DNA of 64,000 nt. It comes from JAGXKT01 sp964531695 (GTDB taxonomy: Bacteria > Planctomycetota > Phycisphaerae > SM23-33). A model generated the notes under the pieces. That model was not told the DNA's origin, did not search any database, and saw only the letters and a list, made by a program, of their open reading frames with translations. Of this stretch, positions 40,344-49,200 are shown in pieces. Where the stretch lies: contig CAZHEH010000015.1 in assembly GCA_964531695.1 (NCBI GenBank), forward strand, positions 1 through 64,000, written 5' to 3'. The position numbers and the translations under genes are program-made. Numbering within the stretch: the first letter of the stretch is position 1; each line of letters starts with the position of its first letter.

Positions 40344-41576
40344 ATGAGACGCCTTGGCGCCATTTTGATCCTTCTCGCAACGGCGGCGATCGCCGGCGAG
40401 CCCCACCGCGCAACACGGCCGGGCGGGGAGACGGACGATCCCCCGGGCGGGGCGCGCCCGGCCGGTTGGGCCCTCCACCGGGGCAACCGGCAGCTTACCG
40501 GCGTGGCGCCGGGGACGCTCTCGGCCGACCTGCACCTGAAGTGGACCTTCCCCATCTCCCGCCCGGCGAACTCGTCTCCCGTCGTCGCGGGCGGGCGCGT
40601 CTACGTCGGCACCGACGATGGCAAGGTGCTCGCGATCGACCCGGGATCGGGCGACGAGGTCTGGTCGCGCGACGTCGGCGCAGGCGTCGGTGCCCCGCCG
40701 ACCGTCCACGACGGCCGGCTGTACGTCGGCGACGAGGACGGCACGCTGCACTGCCTGGCTGCCGCCGACGGCGAGCCGCTGTGGACCTACCCGACGGACG
40801 GCGAGATCGCCGGCGCCGCCAACTGGGCGTACGTGACGGATGACGAGGGAGAGGAGCACTTGCGCATCCTCGTCGGCAGTTGGGACTTCCACCTGCATTG
40901 CGTGGACGCCGACGGCAAGCGGGTATGGGCGTACGAAACCGAGAACTACATCAACGGCACGCCGGCGGTCGTCGACGGCGTGGCCGTCTTCGGCGGCTGC
41001 GACCGGAACGTCTACGCCGTGGCGGTGGCGGACGGATCCGAGCGGGGACGCGTGGACACCGGCTCGTACATCGCCGCGTCCGTAGCCGCCGACGGTTCGG
41101 AGGCGTACGTCGGCCACTTCGGCGGACGGGTCGTTCGCGTGGACCTGGAGGCCGGCGAGATCGTGTGGGAGTACGGCGAGGGGGACAAGCCGTTCTTCTC
41201 CGCCCCCGCCCTGGCCGGCGACCGGATCGTGATCGGCTCCCGCGACGACCACGTCCATTGCTTCGCGCGAGACAACGGCGATCGCCTGTGGACCTTTCGC
41301 ACGGGCGGCATGGTGGACGCCTCGCCGGTGATTTGCGACGGTAAGGTCGTCGCCGGCTCGGACGACGGCAAGGTCTACCTGCTCGACCTCGCCGACGGTA
41401 CGGAGCTGTGGTCGCACCCGCTGCGCGACCGCATCACGACCTCTCCGGCCGTGGCGAACGGGCAGGTGCTCGTCGCCTGCGACGACGGCAAGCTCTACTG
41501 CTTCGGCCCGCGCGGGCCGGGCGAGGACGAGGACGCCGAAACCCCGCCTGCCCCGGAGGACACGAGCGAACCGTGA
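40344..41576 (+). CDS. Secreted PQQ-like beta-propeller protein
   Basis: 410 residues with a cleavable signal peptide (RRLGAILILLATAAIAGEPH). GGGAGGTG precedes the ATG. Seven to eight PQQ-like blades follow with regular spacing: VYVGTDDGKVLAIDPGSGDE, LYVGDEDGTLHCLAAADGEP, VAVFGGCDRNVYAVAVADGS, IVIGSRDDHVHCFARDNGDR, VVAGSDDGKVYLLDLADGTE, VLVACDDGKLYCFGPRG. The acidic tail EDEDAETPPAPEDTSEP is disordered. Homologues include BamB-like assembly factors and sugar or alcohol dehydrogenases; no metal site supports an enzyme. Stop overlaps the glycosyltransferase start by 4 bp. Confidence 0.9.
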   Translation: MRRLGAILILLATAAIAGEPHRATRPGGETDDPPGGARPAGWALHRGNRQLTGVAPGTLSADLHLKWTFPISRPANSSPVVAGGRVYVGTDDGKVLAIDPGSGDEVWSRDVGAGVGAPPTVHDGRLYVGDEDGTLHCLAAADGEPLWTYPTDGEIAGAANWAYVTDDEGEEHLRILVGSWDFHLHCVDADGKRVWAYETENYINGTPAVVDGVAVFGGCDRNVYAVAVADGSERGRVDTGSYIAASVAADGSEAYVGHFGGRVVRVDLEAGEIVWEYGEGDKPFFSAPALAGDRIVIGSRDDHVHCFARDNGDRLWTFRTGGMVDASPVICDGKVVAGSDDGKVYLLDLADGTELWSHPLRDRITTSPAVANGQVLVACDDGKLYCFGPRGPGEDEDAETPPAPEDTSEP

Positions 41577-42874
41577 AGATCATCCAGCTCATCCCCGGCT
41601 CGGGCGACAACTTCTACTGCGAGAACTGCCTGCGGGACAACGCGGTCACCGCGGCCCTGCGCCGCGCCGGACACGAGGTGGACATCCTGCCGCTGTACCT
41701 GCCGCCGACGACGGAGGGGCTGGACCGGCCGGTCGAGTCGCCGATCTTCTTCGGGGGCATCAACGCGTACTTGCAGCAGAAGAGCGCCCTGTTTCGCCGG
41801 ACGCCGCGTTGGCTCGACGCGGCGCTCGACGCCCGCCCGCTGCTGCGATGGGCGGGCAAGCACGCGGGCATGACGAGCCCGCGGGACCTCGGCGAGATGA
41901 CGCTGTCCATGCTGCGCGGCGAGGAAGGGCGGCAGGCCAAGGAACTGGACCGGCTGGTCGAGTTCCTCGCCGGGCGCGAGCGGCCGGACGTGGCGGTGCT
42001 GTCCAACGCGCTGCTGGCCGGGCTGGCCCGGCGAATCGTCCGCGAGCTGGGCGTGCCGGTGGTCTGCTGGCTGCAGGACGAGGACGGCTTCCTCGACTCG
42101 CTGCCCGAGCCCTACGACGCGCAATCCTGGCGGACGCTGGCGGACCGGGCGGGCGACATCGCGGGCTTCCTCGGCCCGACGCGGTACTACGCGGACGTGA
42201 TGACGCGGCGGCTGGGGCTGCCGCCCGAGCGCGTGCACATCGTACACAACGGCATCGACGTGGCCGGCTTCGCCCCCTCGCCCGCACGGCCGGACCCGCC
42301 GGCGATCGGCTTCCTGGCCCACATGTCCCGCCCGAAGGGGCTGGACCTTCTGGCCGAGGCGTACATCAAGCTGCGCCAGCGGCACCCCGGGCTCAAACTC
42401 CGCATGGCCGGGGGCAAGACGGGCGCGGATGATAAATACCTTGTCGAGGTGGCTCAGCGGCTGGCCGAGGCGGGCGCGGGCGACGGCGCCGAGTTCGTGC
42501 CGGGTCTGGAGCGCGAGACGCGGGCGGAATTCCTGCGGTCGCTCTCGGTGCTGTCCGTGCCGACGCGCGGCGGCGAGGCGTTCGGGCTGTACGTGCTGGA
42601 GTCGCTGGCCGCCGGCGTGCCGCTCGTGCTGCCGAGGCATGGCTCGTTCCCCGAGCTGATCGAGGCGACCGGCGGCGGGATCCTGTGCGAGCCGAACGAC
42701 GCGGACTCCCTCGCGGCCGCGCTGGATGAGGTGCTGAGCGATCCCGAGCGGGCGGGCGCGCTGGCCGCGGCCGGGCGGGAGGCGGTGCGGCGGGAATTCG
42801 CGGCCGAGCGCGTGGCGGAGCGGTTCGTCGCCGTCTGCGAGCAGGTCGCCGGAGAGCGAACGAGGACGACATGA
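41573..42874 (+). CDS. GT4-type glycosyltransferase
   Basis: 433 residues from a GTG overlapping the previous stop (GTGA). The N-terminal Rossmann domain begins KIIQLIPGSGDNFYCENCLR, a motif I associate with this planctomycete group. The C-terminal GT-B domain has HNGIDVAGFAPSPARPDPPA, the donor-site segment PTRGGEAFGLYVLESLAAGV and LPRHGSFPELIEATGGGILC (E-x7-E pattern). It would transfer an activated sugar in the cytoplasm. Translationally coupled to the propeller before it and the ABC ATPase after it, so its product may be exported by that transporter. Confidence 0.9.
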   Translation: MKIIQLIPGSGDNFYCENCLRDNAVTAALRRAGHEVDILPLYLPPTTEGLDRPVESPIFFGGINAYLQQKSALFRRTPRWLDAALDARPLLRWAGKHAGMTSPRDLGEMTLSMLRGEEGRQAKELDRLVEFLAGRERPDVAVLSNALLAGLARRIVRELGVPVVCWLQDEDGFLDSLPEPYDAQSWRTLADRAGDIAGFLGPTRYYADVMTRRLGLPPERVHIVHNGIDVAGFAPSPARPDPPAIGFLAHMSRPKGLDLLAEAYIKLRQRHPGLKLRMAGGKTGADDKYLVEVAQRLAEAGAGDGAEFVPGLERETRAEFLRSLSVLSVPTRGGEAFGLYVLESLAAGVPLVLPRHGSFPELIEATGGGILCEPNDADSLAAALDEVLSDPERAGALAAAGREAVRREFAAERVAERFVAVCEQVAGERTRTT

Positions 42875-43599
42875 CCGACAACGGCCCCCTGCTGGAGTTG
42901 CGGAACGTCACCAAGCGCTACGACGCGCCCGGCGGCGGGCCGGGCGTGACCGTGCTTGAAGGCGTCTGCCTTACGCTGCCCGCCGGCGGGCGGCTGACGG
43001 TGACCGGCCCGTCCGGCTCGGGCAAGAGCACGCTGCTGAATCTGATCGGCGCGCTGGACCGCCCGACGGAAGGCGCAGTGACTCTGGCCGGGCAGGACCT
43101 CGCAGCACAGAACGACCGGCGACTCGCGACCCTCCGCAACGTGGAAGTCGGCTTCGTCTTCCAGCTCCATCACCTCCTGCCGCAATGCAGCGTGTGGGAG
43201 AACGTGCTGATCCCGACGCTCCCCAAGGGCGGGCCCGGCGAGCAGACCAGCGACCGGGCGCGGCGGCTGCTGGAGCGCGTCGGCCTGGCCGAGCGGCTGG
43301 AGCACCGCCCCGGGCAGCTCTCCGGCGGCGAGCGGCAGCGAGTCGCGCTCGTGCGGGCGCTGGTCAACGGGCCGCGGCTGCTGCTGGCCGACGAGCCCAC
43401 CGGCTCGCTCGACCGCACGGCCGCCGACGGCCTGGCGGCGCTGCTGGGCGAGTTGAACGAGGAAGAGGGCGTGGCGCTGATCGTCGCGACGCACTCGATG
43501 CGCCTGGCTGGACAGGTCGGCAACGTCCGGGCCCTGCGCGACGGGCGCCTGGGCGAGCCGGGTGAGTCCGGGCCCGCACCACAGGAGCCCGCCGGATGA
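42871..43599 (+). CDS. ABC transporter ATPase, LolD/MacB type
   Basis: 242 residues. Walker A GPSGSGKST, Q-loop FVFQLHHLLPQ, signature LSGGERQRVALVRAL, Walker B LLLADEPTGSLD and the switch His in VATHSMRL are all present. FVFQ.H.LLP is the hallmark of the LolD/MacB/FtsE branch. It pairs with the FtsX-type permease that follows; both junctions in this operon are ATGA overlaps. These transporters do mechanical work on envelope proteins or lipoproteins rather than move small solutes. Confidence 0.94.
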   Translation: MTDNGPLLELRNVTKRYDAPGGGPGVTVLEGVCLTLPAGGRLTVTGPSGSGKSTLLNLIGALDRPTEGAVTLAGQDLAAQNDRRLATLRNVEVGFVFQLHHLLPQCSVWENVLIPTLPKGGPGEQTSDRARRLLERVGLAERLEHRPGQLSGGERQRVALVRALVNGPRLLLADEPTGSLDRTAADGLAALLGELNEEEGVALIVATHSMRLAGQVGNVRALRDGRLGEPGESGPAPQEPAG

Positions 43600-46500
43600 A
43601 TCGCCGGACGCTGATCGGACGTTCGCTGCGCCACTACTGGCGGACGCACGTCGGCGTCACGCTGGCGGCGGCCGTCGCCACGGCCGTGCTGGTCGGAGCC
43701 CTGCTCGTCGGCGACTCCGTACGCGGGTCGTTGCGGGCACAGGCGCTGGCCCGCCTGGGCGGCGTGCATCTGGCGATGGAAACGCCGAACCGCTTCTTCC
43801 GCGAGGAGCTGTCGGCCGAACTGGCGGGCGAGCTCGATGCCGACGTCGCCCCGGCGCTGGCGCTGAGCGGCTCGGCCCAAGCCGGCGACGCGTACGCCGG
43901 CGGCGTGCGCATCCTCGGCGTGGACGATCGGTTCTGGTGGGTGGGGCGGTCGAAGCTGCGGCTCGACGCCGACAGTCCCTCCGTGGTCGTCAACCGCCGC
44001 CTGGCCGAGCGGCTGGGCGTCGAGCCGGGCGGGACGGTCACGCTTCGCTTCGCCCGCCCGGACCCGCTGACGCGCGACGCGGCGCTGGCGTCCGACGCGC
44101 GGGACCGCAACCGGGACTTCGTCCGGGCCGAGCTGGCCGTGCGGGCCGTGGCCGGGGAGGACGACTTCGGGCGTTTCGACCTGCGGGCCAACCAGGTCGC
44201 GCCCTACAACGCCTTCGTGCCGCTGTCCTGGCTCCAGGAGCAGGCGGAGTTGGCGCCCGATGAACGCGAAGGTCGCGCCCACACGCGCGCGAACCTGCTG
44301 CTCGTCGGCGAGGGCGCATCGCTTGAGGACGCCGCGTCGGCCCTGCGCCGGCACTGGACGCTCGCCGACGCCGAGGCCGAGCTCCGAACGCTGCCGCACC
44401 AAGGCGACGAGCCGCGATCGCTGGAGCTGCGCAGCCGACGGGTGTTCCTGCCCCGCCCCCTGGCGGACGCGGCCGCCCGAGCCAACGCCCCGGCGCTCGG
44501 CGTGTTCACCTACCTGGCCAACGAGCTGCGCGGGCCCGAGGGGGCGATGCCGTACTCGATGGTGACGGCCTTGGGCTTCTTGAACTCCCGGCCGGCGGAG
44601 GCGGCCATGCCCGACGACCCGGCCTGGCGGATTGCCGCGTCGCTCGAGGGCAAGGCCCGCATCAACACGTACCTCGCCGAGCAGCTCACCGGCTCGCCGG
44701 ATGCAACGCCGGACCGGCTTGCAATGCGGTACTTCGCCATGTCCGGCGGGGACCTGGCGGAGCGGACCGAGACGCTTGACGTGGCCGCGCCGCCCGTCGA
44801 GCTGCCCGCGCCGCCCCGCGGCGCCGAGGGCATCCTGCTGCGCCGGCTGACGCCCTCGCTGCCCGCCTTGCCGGAGGATGCGACCTTCACCGATCTGCCG
44901 AAACTCGGCACGCGGATCGACAAGTCGGTAATCGATGAACACGCGGCCCAGCTCGACGCCTACTACGCCCGCTACCGCCTCACGCCGGTGGCGTACCTGC
45001 CCCTGAGGCGCGGGCAGGCGTTGTGGGGCTCGCCGCTGGGCGACCTCACGAGCGTCCGCTTTCCGCCGGATGCCGAACCCCGCGTGCGGGCGGCCGTGCG
45101 CGAGAACCTCGACCCGGCCTCGCTCGGGGCGGTCTTCCGACCCGTGCGGGACCAGGCCCTGCGGGCCGGTCGCGAGTCGCTGGACTTCGGGCAGCTCTTC
45201 CTCGGCATGAGCATGTTCCTGATCGCCGCGGCCGTGCTGCTGCTGGGGCTGCTGTTCGTCTTCGGCGTCGAGCAGCGCGGCGAGGAGATGGGCCTGCTGC
45301 GGGCGGTCGGCGTGCCGGCGTCGAGCGTGCGCCGGCTCCTGCTGGCCGAGGGCGCGGTTCTGGCGGGGCTCGGCGCCGCGCTCGGCACGGCCGGCGGCGT
45401 CGCCTACACGCGGGCGGTGCTGCGTGGGCTGGCGACGGTCTGGCGCAGCGCGGTGCCGCGGGCGGCGATCGGCTTCCACGCGCGACCGGCGAGCATCGTC
45501 ATCGGCGCCGGCGCGGGGCTGCTGATCTCCCTCGGGGCGATGTGGCTTACGCTGCATCGCAAGGTCCGCCGCCCGCCGCACGAGCTGCTGGCGGGACAGA
45601 ACGCCGCCGACACCCCGAACATCCTGGGCGCGCGCCGCTGGAAGCTCGCGCTCGGCCTGGCGTTGGTGTGCGTTGCCGCAGCGGGCGTCGTGCTGTCCAC
45701 CGCCGGCCGGCTCGGCGAGGCCGTCGCATTCTTCCTCGCCGGCGCCTTGCTGCTGCTGGCGGCGATGGCCGATGCCTACGCGGCGCTGGCCCGCGTCGGC
45801 GGCTCGGCCCGGCGGCTCACGCTCCGGCGCCTGGGTCGGCGCAACGCCGCGCGCCGCCGCTGGCGAAGCTTGGCCACGATCGGCCTGCTCGCGTGCGGCA
45901 GCTTCCTGCTCGTGTCGGTCGCCGCCAACCGCAAGGATCCGCTGGCCCGCGCCGGACAGCGAGACTCGGGAACGGGCGGCTTCGCGCTGTACGCGACGAC
46001 GTCCGTCGGCCTGCTGCACGCGCCCACGAGCCCGGCCGGGCGCGAGACGCTCGATCTGGGCGGCGCGGACCTCGGCGGCGTCGAGGTCGTCCCCCTGCGC
46101 GTCCACGGTGGGGAGGAGGCGAGCTGCCTGAACCTCAACCGGCCCATGACGCCGCGGCTGCTCGGCCTGCGCCCGGAGGTGCTGGCCCGGCGCGACGCCT
46201 TCTCCTTCGCCCAGACGTGGCGCGACGCGCCGCCCTCGTGGGACCTCCTGAACGATGCGCCGGCCGACGGGGCCATCCCGGCCGTGGCGGACATGGCCAC
46301 GGTCCAGTGGATCCTCCAGATGAAGCTCGGCGACACGCTGACCTACCGCGACGAACGCGGCGAGGAATTCCAGGTCCGTCTCGTCGGCGGGCTGAGGAAC
46401 TCGATCCTCCAGGGCAGCATCCTGATCGCAGAACGGCACTTCACCGAGCGATACCCGAGCGAGACGGGCTACCGCGCGATGCTCTTCGACGCGCCGCAGA

Positions 46501-47003
46501 ACGAGGCAACCCGCCTGCGCAATACACTGGCGGCGGCACCCGACCTGCGAGCGGCCGGAATCGAGTTGACCCTCGCGACCGAGCGGCTGGCCGCCCTGAC
46601 GGCCGTGGAGAATACGTACCTGGCGATCTTCCAGGCCCTCGGCGGGCTTGGGCTGCTACTGGGCAGCATCGCCCTGGGGCTGGTCGTGCTGCGAAACGTG
46701 CTGGAGCGGCGTGGGGAGCTGGCATTGCTGCGGGCCGTCGGCTACTCGCGCGGGCGGGTCCTCCGCCTGCTGCTGGCGGAGCACTGGCTGCTGCTGGTCG
46801 CGGGCGTGCTGTGCGGGGCGGTGGCCGGCTTCGTGGCGGTCCTGCCGGCCTTGCCCGTCGGCAGGGGCGAACGGGGGGATATACCGTACCTCTCGCTGCT
46901 GGCGCTGCTCGGGGCGGTCACGGCCAGCGGGGCAGTGTGGGCCTATCTGGCCGCTCAGTGGGCGATGCGCGGCGATCTAATGGGCGCACTTCGCAGCGAA
47001 TAG
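43596..47003 (+). CDS. ABC transporter permease, FtsX/MacB-like, large
   Basis: 1135 residues. A first span (about 17-38, VGVTLAAAVATAVLVGALLVG) is followed by a very large extracytoplasmic part (about 40-530), a middle group of spans (about 536-760, with GEEMGLLRAVGVPASSVRRLLLAEG), a second extracytoplasmic part and a last set of spans (about 1005-1128, with GELALLRAVGYSRGRVLRLLLAE). The two repeated ALLRAVG..... coupling segments identify two FtsX-type domains in one chain. Partner of the LolD-like ATPase; likely handles lipoproteins or glycoconjugates made with the coupled GT4 enzyme. Confidence 0.9.
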   Translation: MNRRTLIGRSLRHYWRTHVGVTLAAAVATAVLVGALLVGDSVRGSLRAQALARLGGVHLAMETPNRFFREELSAELAGELDADVAPALALSGSAQAGDAYAGGVRILGVDDRFWWVGRSKLRLDADSPSVVVNRRLAERLGVEPGGTVTLRFARPDPLTRDAALASDARDRNRDFVRAELAVRAVAGEDDFGRFDLRANQVAPYNAFVPLSWLQEQAELAPDEREGRAHTRANLLLVGEGASLEDAASALRRHWTLADAEAELRTLPHQGDEPRSLELRSRRVFLPRPLADAAARANAPALGVFTYLANELRGPEGAMPYSMVTALGFLNSRPAEAAMPDDPAWRIAASLEGKARINTYLAEQLTGSPDATPDRLAMRYFAMSGGDLAERTETLDVAAPPVELPAPPRGAEGILLRRLTPSLPALPEDATFTDLPKLGTRIDKSVIDEHAAQLDAYYARYRLTPVAYLPLRRGQALWGSPLGDLTSVRFPPDAEPRVRAAVRENLDPASLGAVFRPVRDQALRAGRESLDFGQLFLGMSMFLIAAAVLLLGLLFVFGVEQRGEEMGLLRAVGVPASSVRRLLLAEGAVLAGLGAALGTAGGVAYTRAVLRGLATVWRSAVPRAAIGFHARPASIVIGAGAGLLISLGAMWLTLHRKVRRPPHELLAGQNAADTPNILGARRWKLALGLALVCVAAAGVVLSTAGRLGEAVAFFLAGALLLLAAMADAYAALARVGGSARRLTLRRLGRRNAARRRWRSLATIGLLACGSFLLVSVAANRKDPLARAGQRDSGTGGFALYATTSVGLLHAPTSPAGRETLDLGGADLGGVEVVPLRVHGGEEASCLNLNRPMTPRLLGLRPEVLARRDAFSFAQTWRDAPPSWDLLNDAPADGAIPAVADMATVQWILQMKLGDTLTYRDERGEEFQVRLVGGLRNSILQGSILIAERHFTERYPSETGYRAMLFDAPQNEATRLRNTLAAAPDLRAAGIELTLATERLAALTAVENTYLAIFQALGGLGLLLGSIALGLVVLRNVLERRGELALLRAVGYSRGRVLRLLLAEHWLLLVAGVLCGAVAGFVAVLPALPVGRGERGDIPYLSLLALLGAVTASGAVWAYLAAQWAMRGDLMGALRSE

Positions 47004-47047
47004 CCCTTGACGCTAGGACGGAGCCGTAGGGCACATGCAGTACTAAA

Positions 47048-47080
47048 GTCGGAGTCCATTCGGACGATATACACTCCGAC
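47048..47080. repeat. Stem-loop in the gap before the c-di-GMP protein gene
   Basis: GTCGGAGT and ACTCCGAC are perfectly complementary, 17 bases apart, 45 bp after the permease stop codon. It may mark the end of the operon mRNA; no T-run follows. Confidence 0.35.
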
Positions 47081-47207
47081 GCTGAACTCGGCCCGGCATC
47101 GCGCTCATGTGCCGAAAGGAAGACCCTCAGAAACGAAGGCGCACGGTCGCCCTGGCCGTCGGCTTCGGGTCCGTTGTAAACTCTGAGGAAGCAAAAAGGA
47201 TTGTACA

Positions 47208-49187
47208 TTGACAAAGGATCGCAGCATCGTCGAGTGTCCAAGCTGCGGCGGGCGCATGGAGACGCGCGGCAGCGCCCGGGGAAGAGAACACAAGCCAAGG
47301 CAGACCGGTGCGGGGGGCGAGGGCCAAAGTGACGCCGACGCGATCAAGCGCCATAATACTCTTCTCAAAAAAGACTTGGAGGACGTCCGAGAGCAACTCG
47401 ACTCGCAGCTCGCCCGCCGCGAGGCCGAGTTGGAGCACCTCCGGGAACGACTGCTCGATGAGATCGCCGCCCGCAAGGGCGCGCAGCAGAAGCTCGCCGC
47501 GTATCGCGACAGCCGCGCCGCGGCCGAGCGCGACGTGATCTACAAGCTCTCGGAAATCACCGAGACCCGCTCGCGCGAGAACTCGGCGCACGTGACGCGC
47601 GTGGCCGAGCTTGCGTCCTTCCTGGGGGAGGCCTGCGGGCTCGACGCGGGGCGCGTGGAGCTGATCCGCCTGGCCGCCCCGATGCACGACGCGGGCAAGG
47701 TGGCGGTGCCGGATCGGATCCTGAACTTCCCGGGGCCCTTGAGCCCTTCGGACTTCGAGATCGTCAAGACGCACACGACCGCCGGGCGTGAGTTGCTGGT
47801 GGGCTCGGACCGCGACGTGCTGCGCATGGCCGCCACCATCGCCGAACAGCATCACGAGCGTTTCGACGGCGCCGGCTATCCGCGGGGGCTCAAGGGCGAG
47901 CAGATCACCATCGCCGGGCGGGTCGCCTGCCTGGCCGACGTGTTCGACGCCCTCAGTTCAGATCGCGTCTACCGCCCCGCCTGGAAGCTGGAGGACATCC
48001 TTACCTACATTCGGGATCAGCGAGGCAAGCTCTTCGACCCCTACCTGGTCGATGAGTTCTTCGGACATCTCGACCACGTCCTGGCAATTCGTTACGGAGA
48101 CGACGTGCCCGAGCTGCCCGAGGAGTGCCGGACCCCAACCGCGACCCTCAGACGGACGGTGCCGGAGCCGCGGCCGACGGAAACGCGCGCATCCGAAGAC
48201 GCCCCCGAGAACCGGCCGGCCGATACGAACCAGGAAGCCCCCGCCGGCGAGGACGGTCCGAACGTCCTGCTGGCAATGGAAGATCCGACGCGCCTGCGGG
48301 AGCTTTCGGCCGCGCTTCGTGCCGACGGGTTCCGGGTGACGCTTGCACAGCACGGTCGGGAGGCGTGGCATCTGCTCAGCCGTGCGAAGACCCCCCTGCT
48401 GGCGCTGCTGGACGAGAACCTCGAGGCGATGGACGGGCAGGAGGTCTGCCGCGCGGTCCGGGACCTGGCCAGCGAACAGTATGCCTACCTGATACTGCTG
48501 ACCAACGGCGACGACCGCCTGAACGTCATCAGCGGCATGAAGGCCGGCGCCGACGTGTGCGTCACGAAGCCCTACGACATCCAGGAGTTGCTCTCCCGCA
48601 TCCACGCCGCCCAGCGGATCCTGCGGCTCCAGAGCGACCTGTTGGAGACCCGCGAGTCGCTCCGGCACCGAGCGACGCACGACGCACTGACCGAACTGTG
48701 GAACCGCGGGGCGATCCTGGACCTGCTCGAGCGCGAAATGGACCGGGCCCGGCGGGAAGGCGCGGCGCTGACGGCCGTCATGGTCGACCTAGACCACTTC
48801 AAGCACGTCAATGACAACCACGGACACCGTGTGGGGGATGCCGTGCTCCGCGAGGCCGGCCAGCGGATGAGGAACGTCATGCGGCCGTACGACTTGGTGG
48901 GACGCTACGGCGGCGAGGAGTTCCTGAGTTTGATCCCGCGGTGCGGTTCGAGCTTCGCGCGGTACATCGCGGAGCGGTTGCACCGAGCCATCGGGGAGGA
49001 GCCGATCATCGCCGAGGGCGTCGAACTCCGCCTGACCGCGTCGCTGGGCGTGGCGACCTACTCCGGCGGAGACGCCACGGGGGACGAGCTCGTCCAGGCC
49101 GCCGATCACGCCATGTACCGGGCCAAGCGGGCCGGAAGGGACCGCGTGGTCGTCGAGGGAAACGACGAGGCCGTGCGGGCCGCGTAG
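47208..49187 (+). CDS. HD-GYP / receiver / GGDEF signalling protein
   Basis: 659 residues from a TTG start preceded by AAAAAGGA. A short zinc-ribbon-like N-terminus (CPSCGG) and coiled coil (about 50-110) lead to an HD-GYP domain: HDAGK near 160 and HHERFDGAGYPRGLKGEQ near 215, a c-di-GMP phosphodiesterase. A linker is followed by a receiver domain (350-467) with acidic pair in MEDPTRL, phosphoacceptor Asp in LALLDENLEAMDG, and Lys in CVTKPYD. The GGDEF domain (487-647) has GGEEF at about 567, so diguanylate cyclase activity is possible. Both c-di-GMP making and breaking domains flank one phospho-switch. Confidence 0.93.
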   Translation: MTKDRSIVECPSCGGRMETRGSARGREHKPRQTGAGGEGQSDADAIKRHNTLLKKDLEDVREQLDSQLARREAELEHLRERLLDEIAARKGAQQKLAAYRDSRAAAERDVIYKLSEITETRSRENSAHVTRVAELASFLGEACGLDAGRVELIRLAAPMHDAGKVAVPDRILNFPGPLSPSDFEIVKTHTTAGRELLVGSDRDVLRMAATIAEQHHERFDGAGYPRGLKGEQITIAGRVACLADVFDALSSDRVYRPAWKLEDILTYIRDQRGKLFDPYLVDEFFGHLDHVLAIRYGDDVPELPEECRTPTATLRRTVPEPRPTETRASEDAPENRPADTNQEAPAGEDGPNVLLAMEDPTRLRELSAALRADGFRVTLAQHGREAWHLLSRAKTPLLALLDENLEAMDGQEVCRAVRDLASEQYAYLILLTNGDDRLNVISGMKAGADVCVTKPYDIQELLSRIHAAQRILRLQSDLLETRESLRHRATHDALTELWNRGAILDLLEREMDRARREGAALTAVMVDLDHFKHVNDNHGHRVGDAVLREAGQRMRNVMRPYDLVGRYGGEEFLSLIPRCGSSFARYIAERLHRAIGEEPIIAEGVELRLTASLGVATYSGGDATGDELVQAADHAMYRAKRAGRDRVVVEGNDEAVRAA

Positions 49188-49200
49188 CCCCGACGGCTCG

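Noticed and set aside
43170..46439. A long minus-strand frame opposite the FtsX-type permease
   Set aside because: Gln/Arg/His-rich, no domain, no plausible start; the permease frame has membrane spans and repeated coupling motifs.
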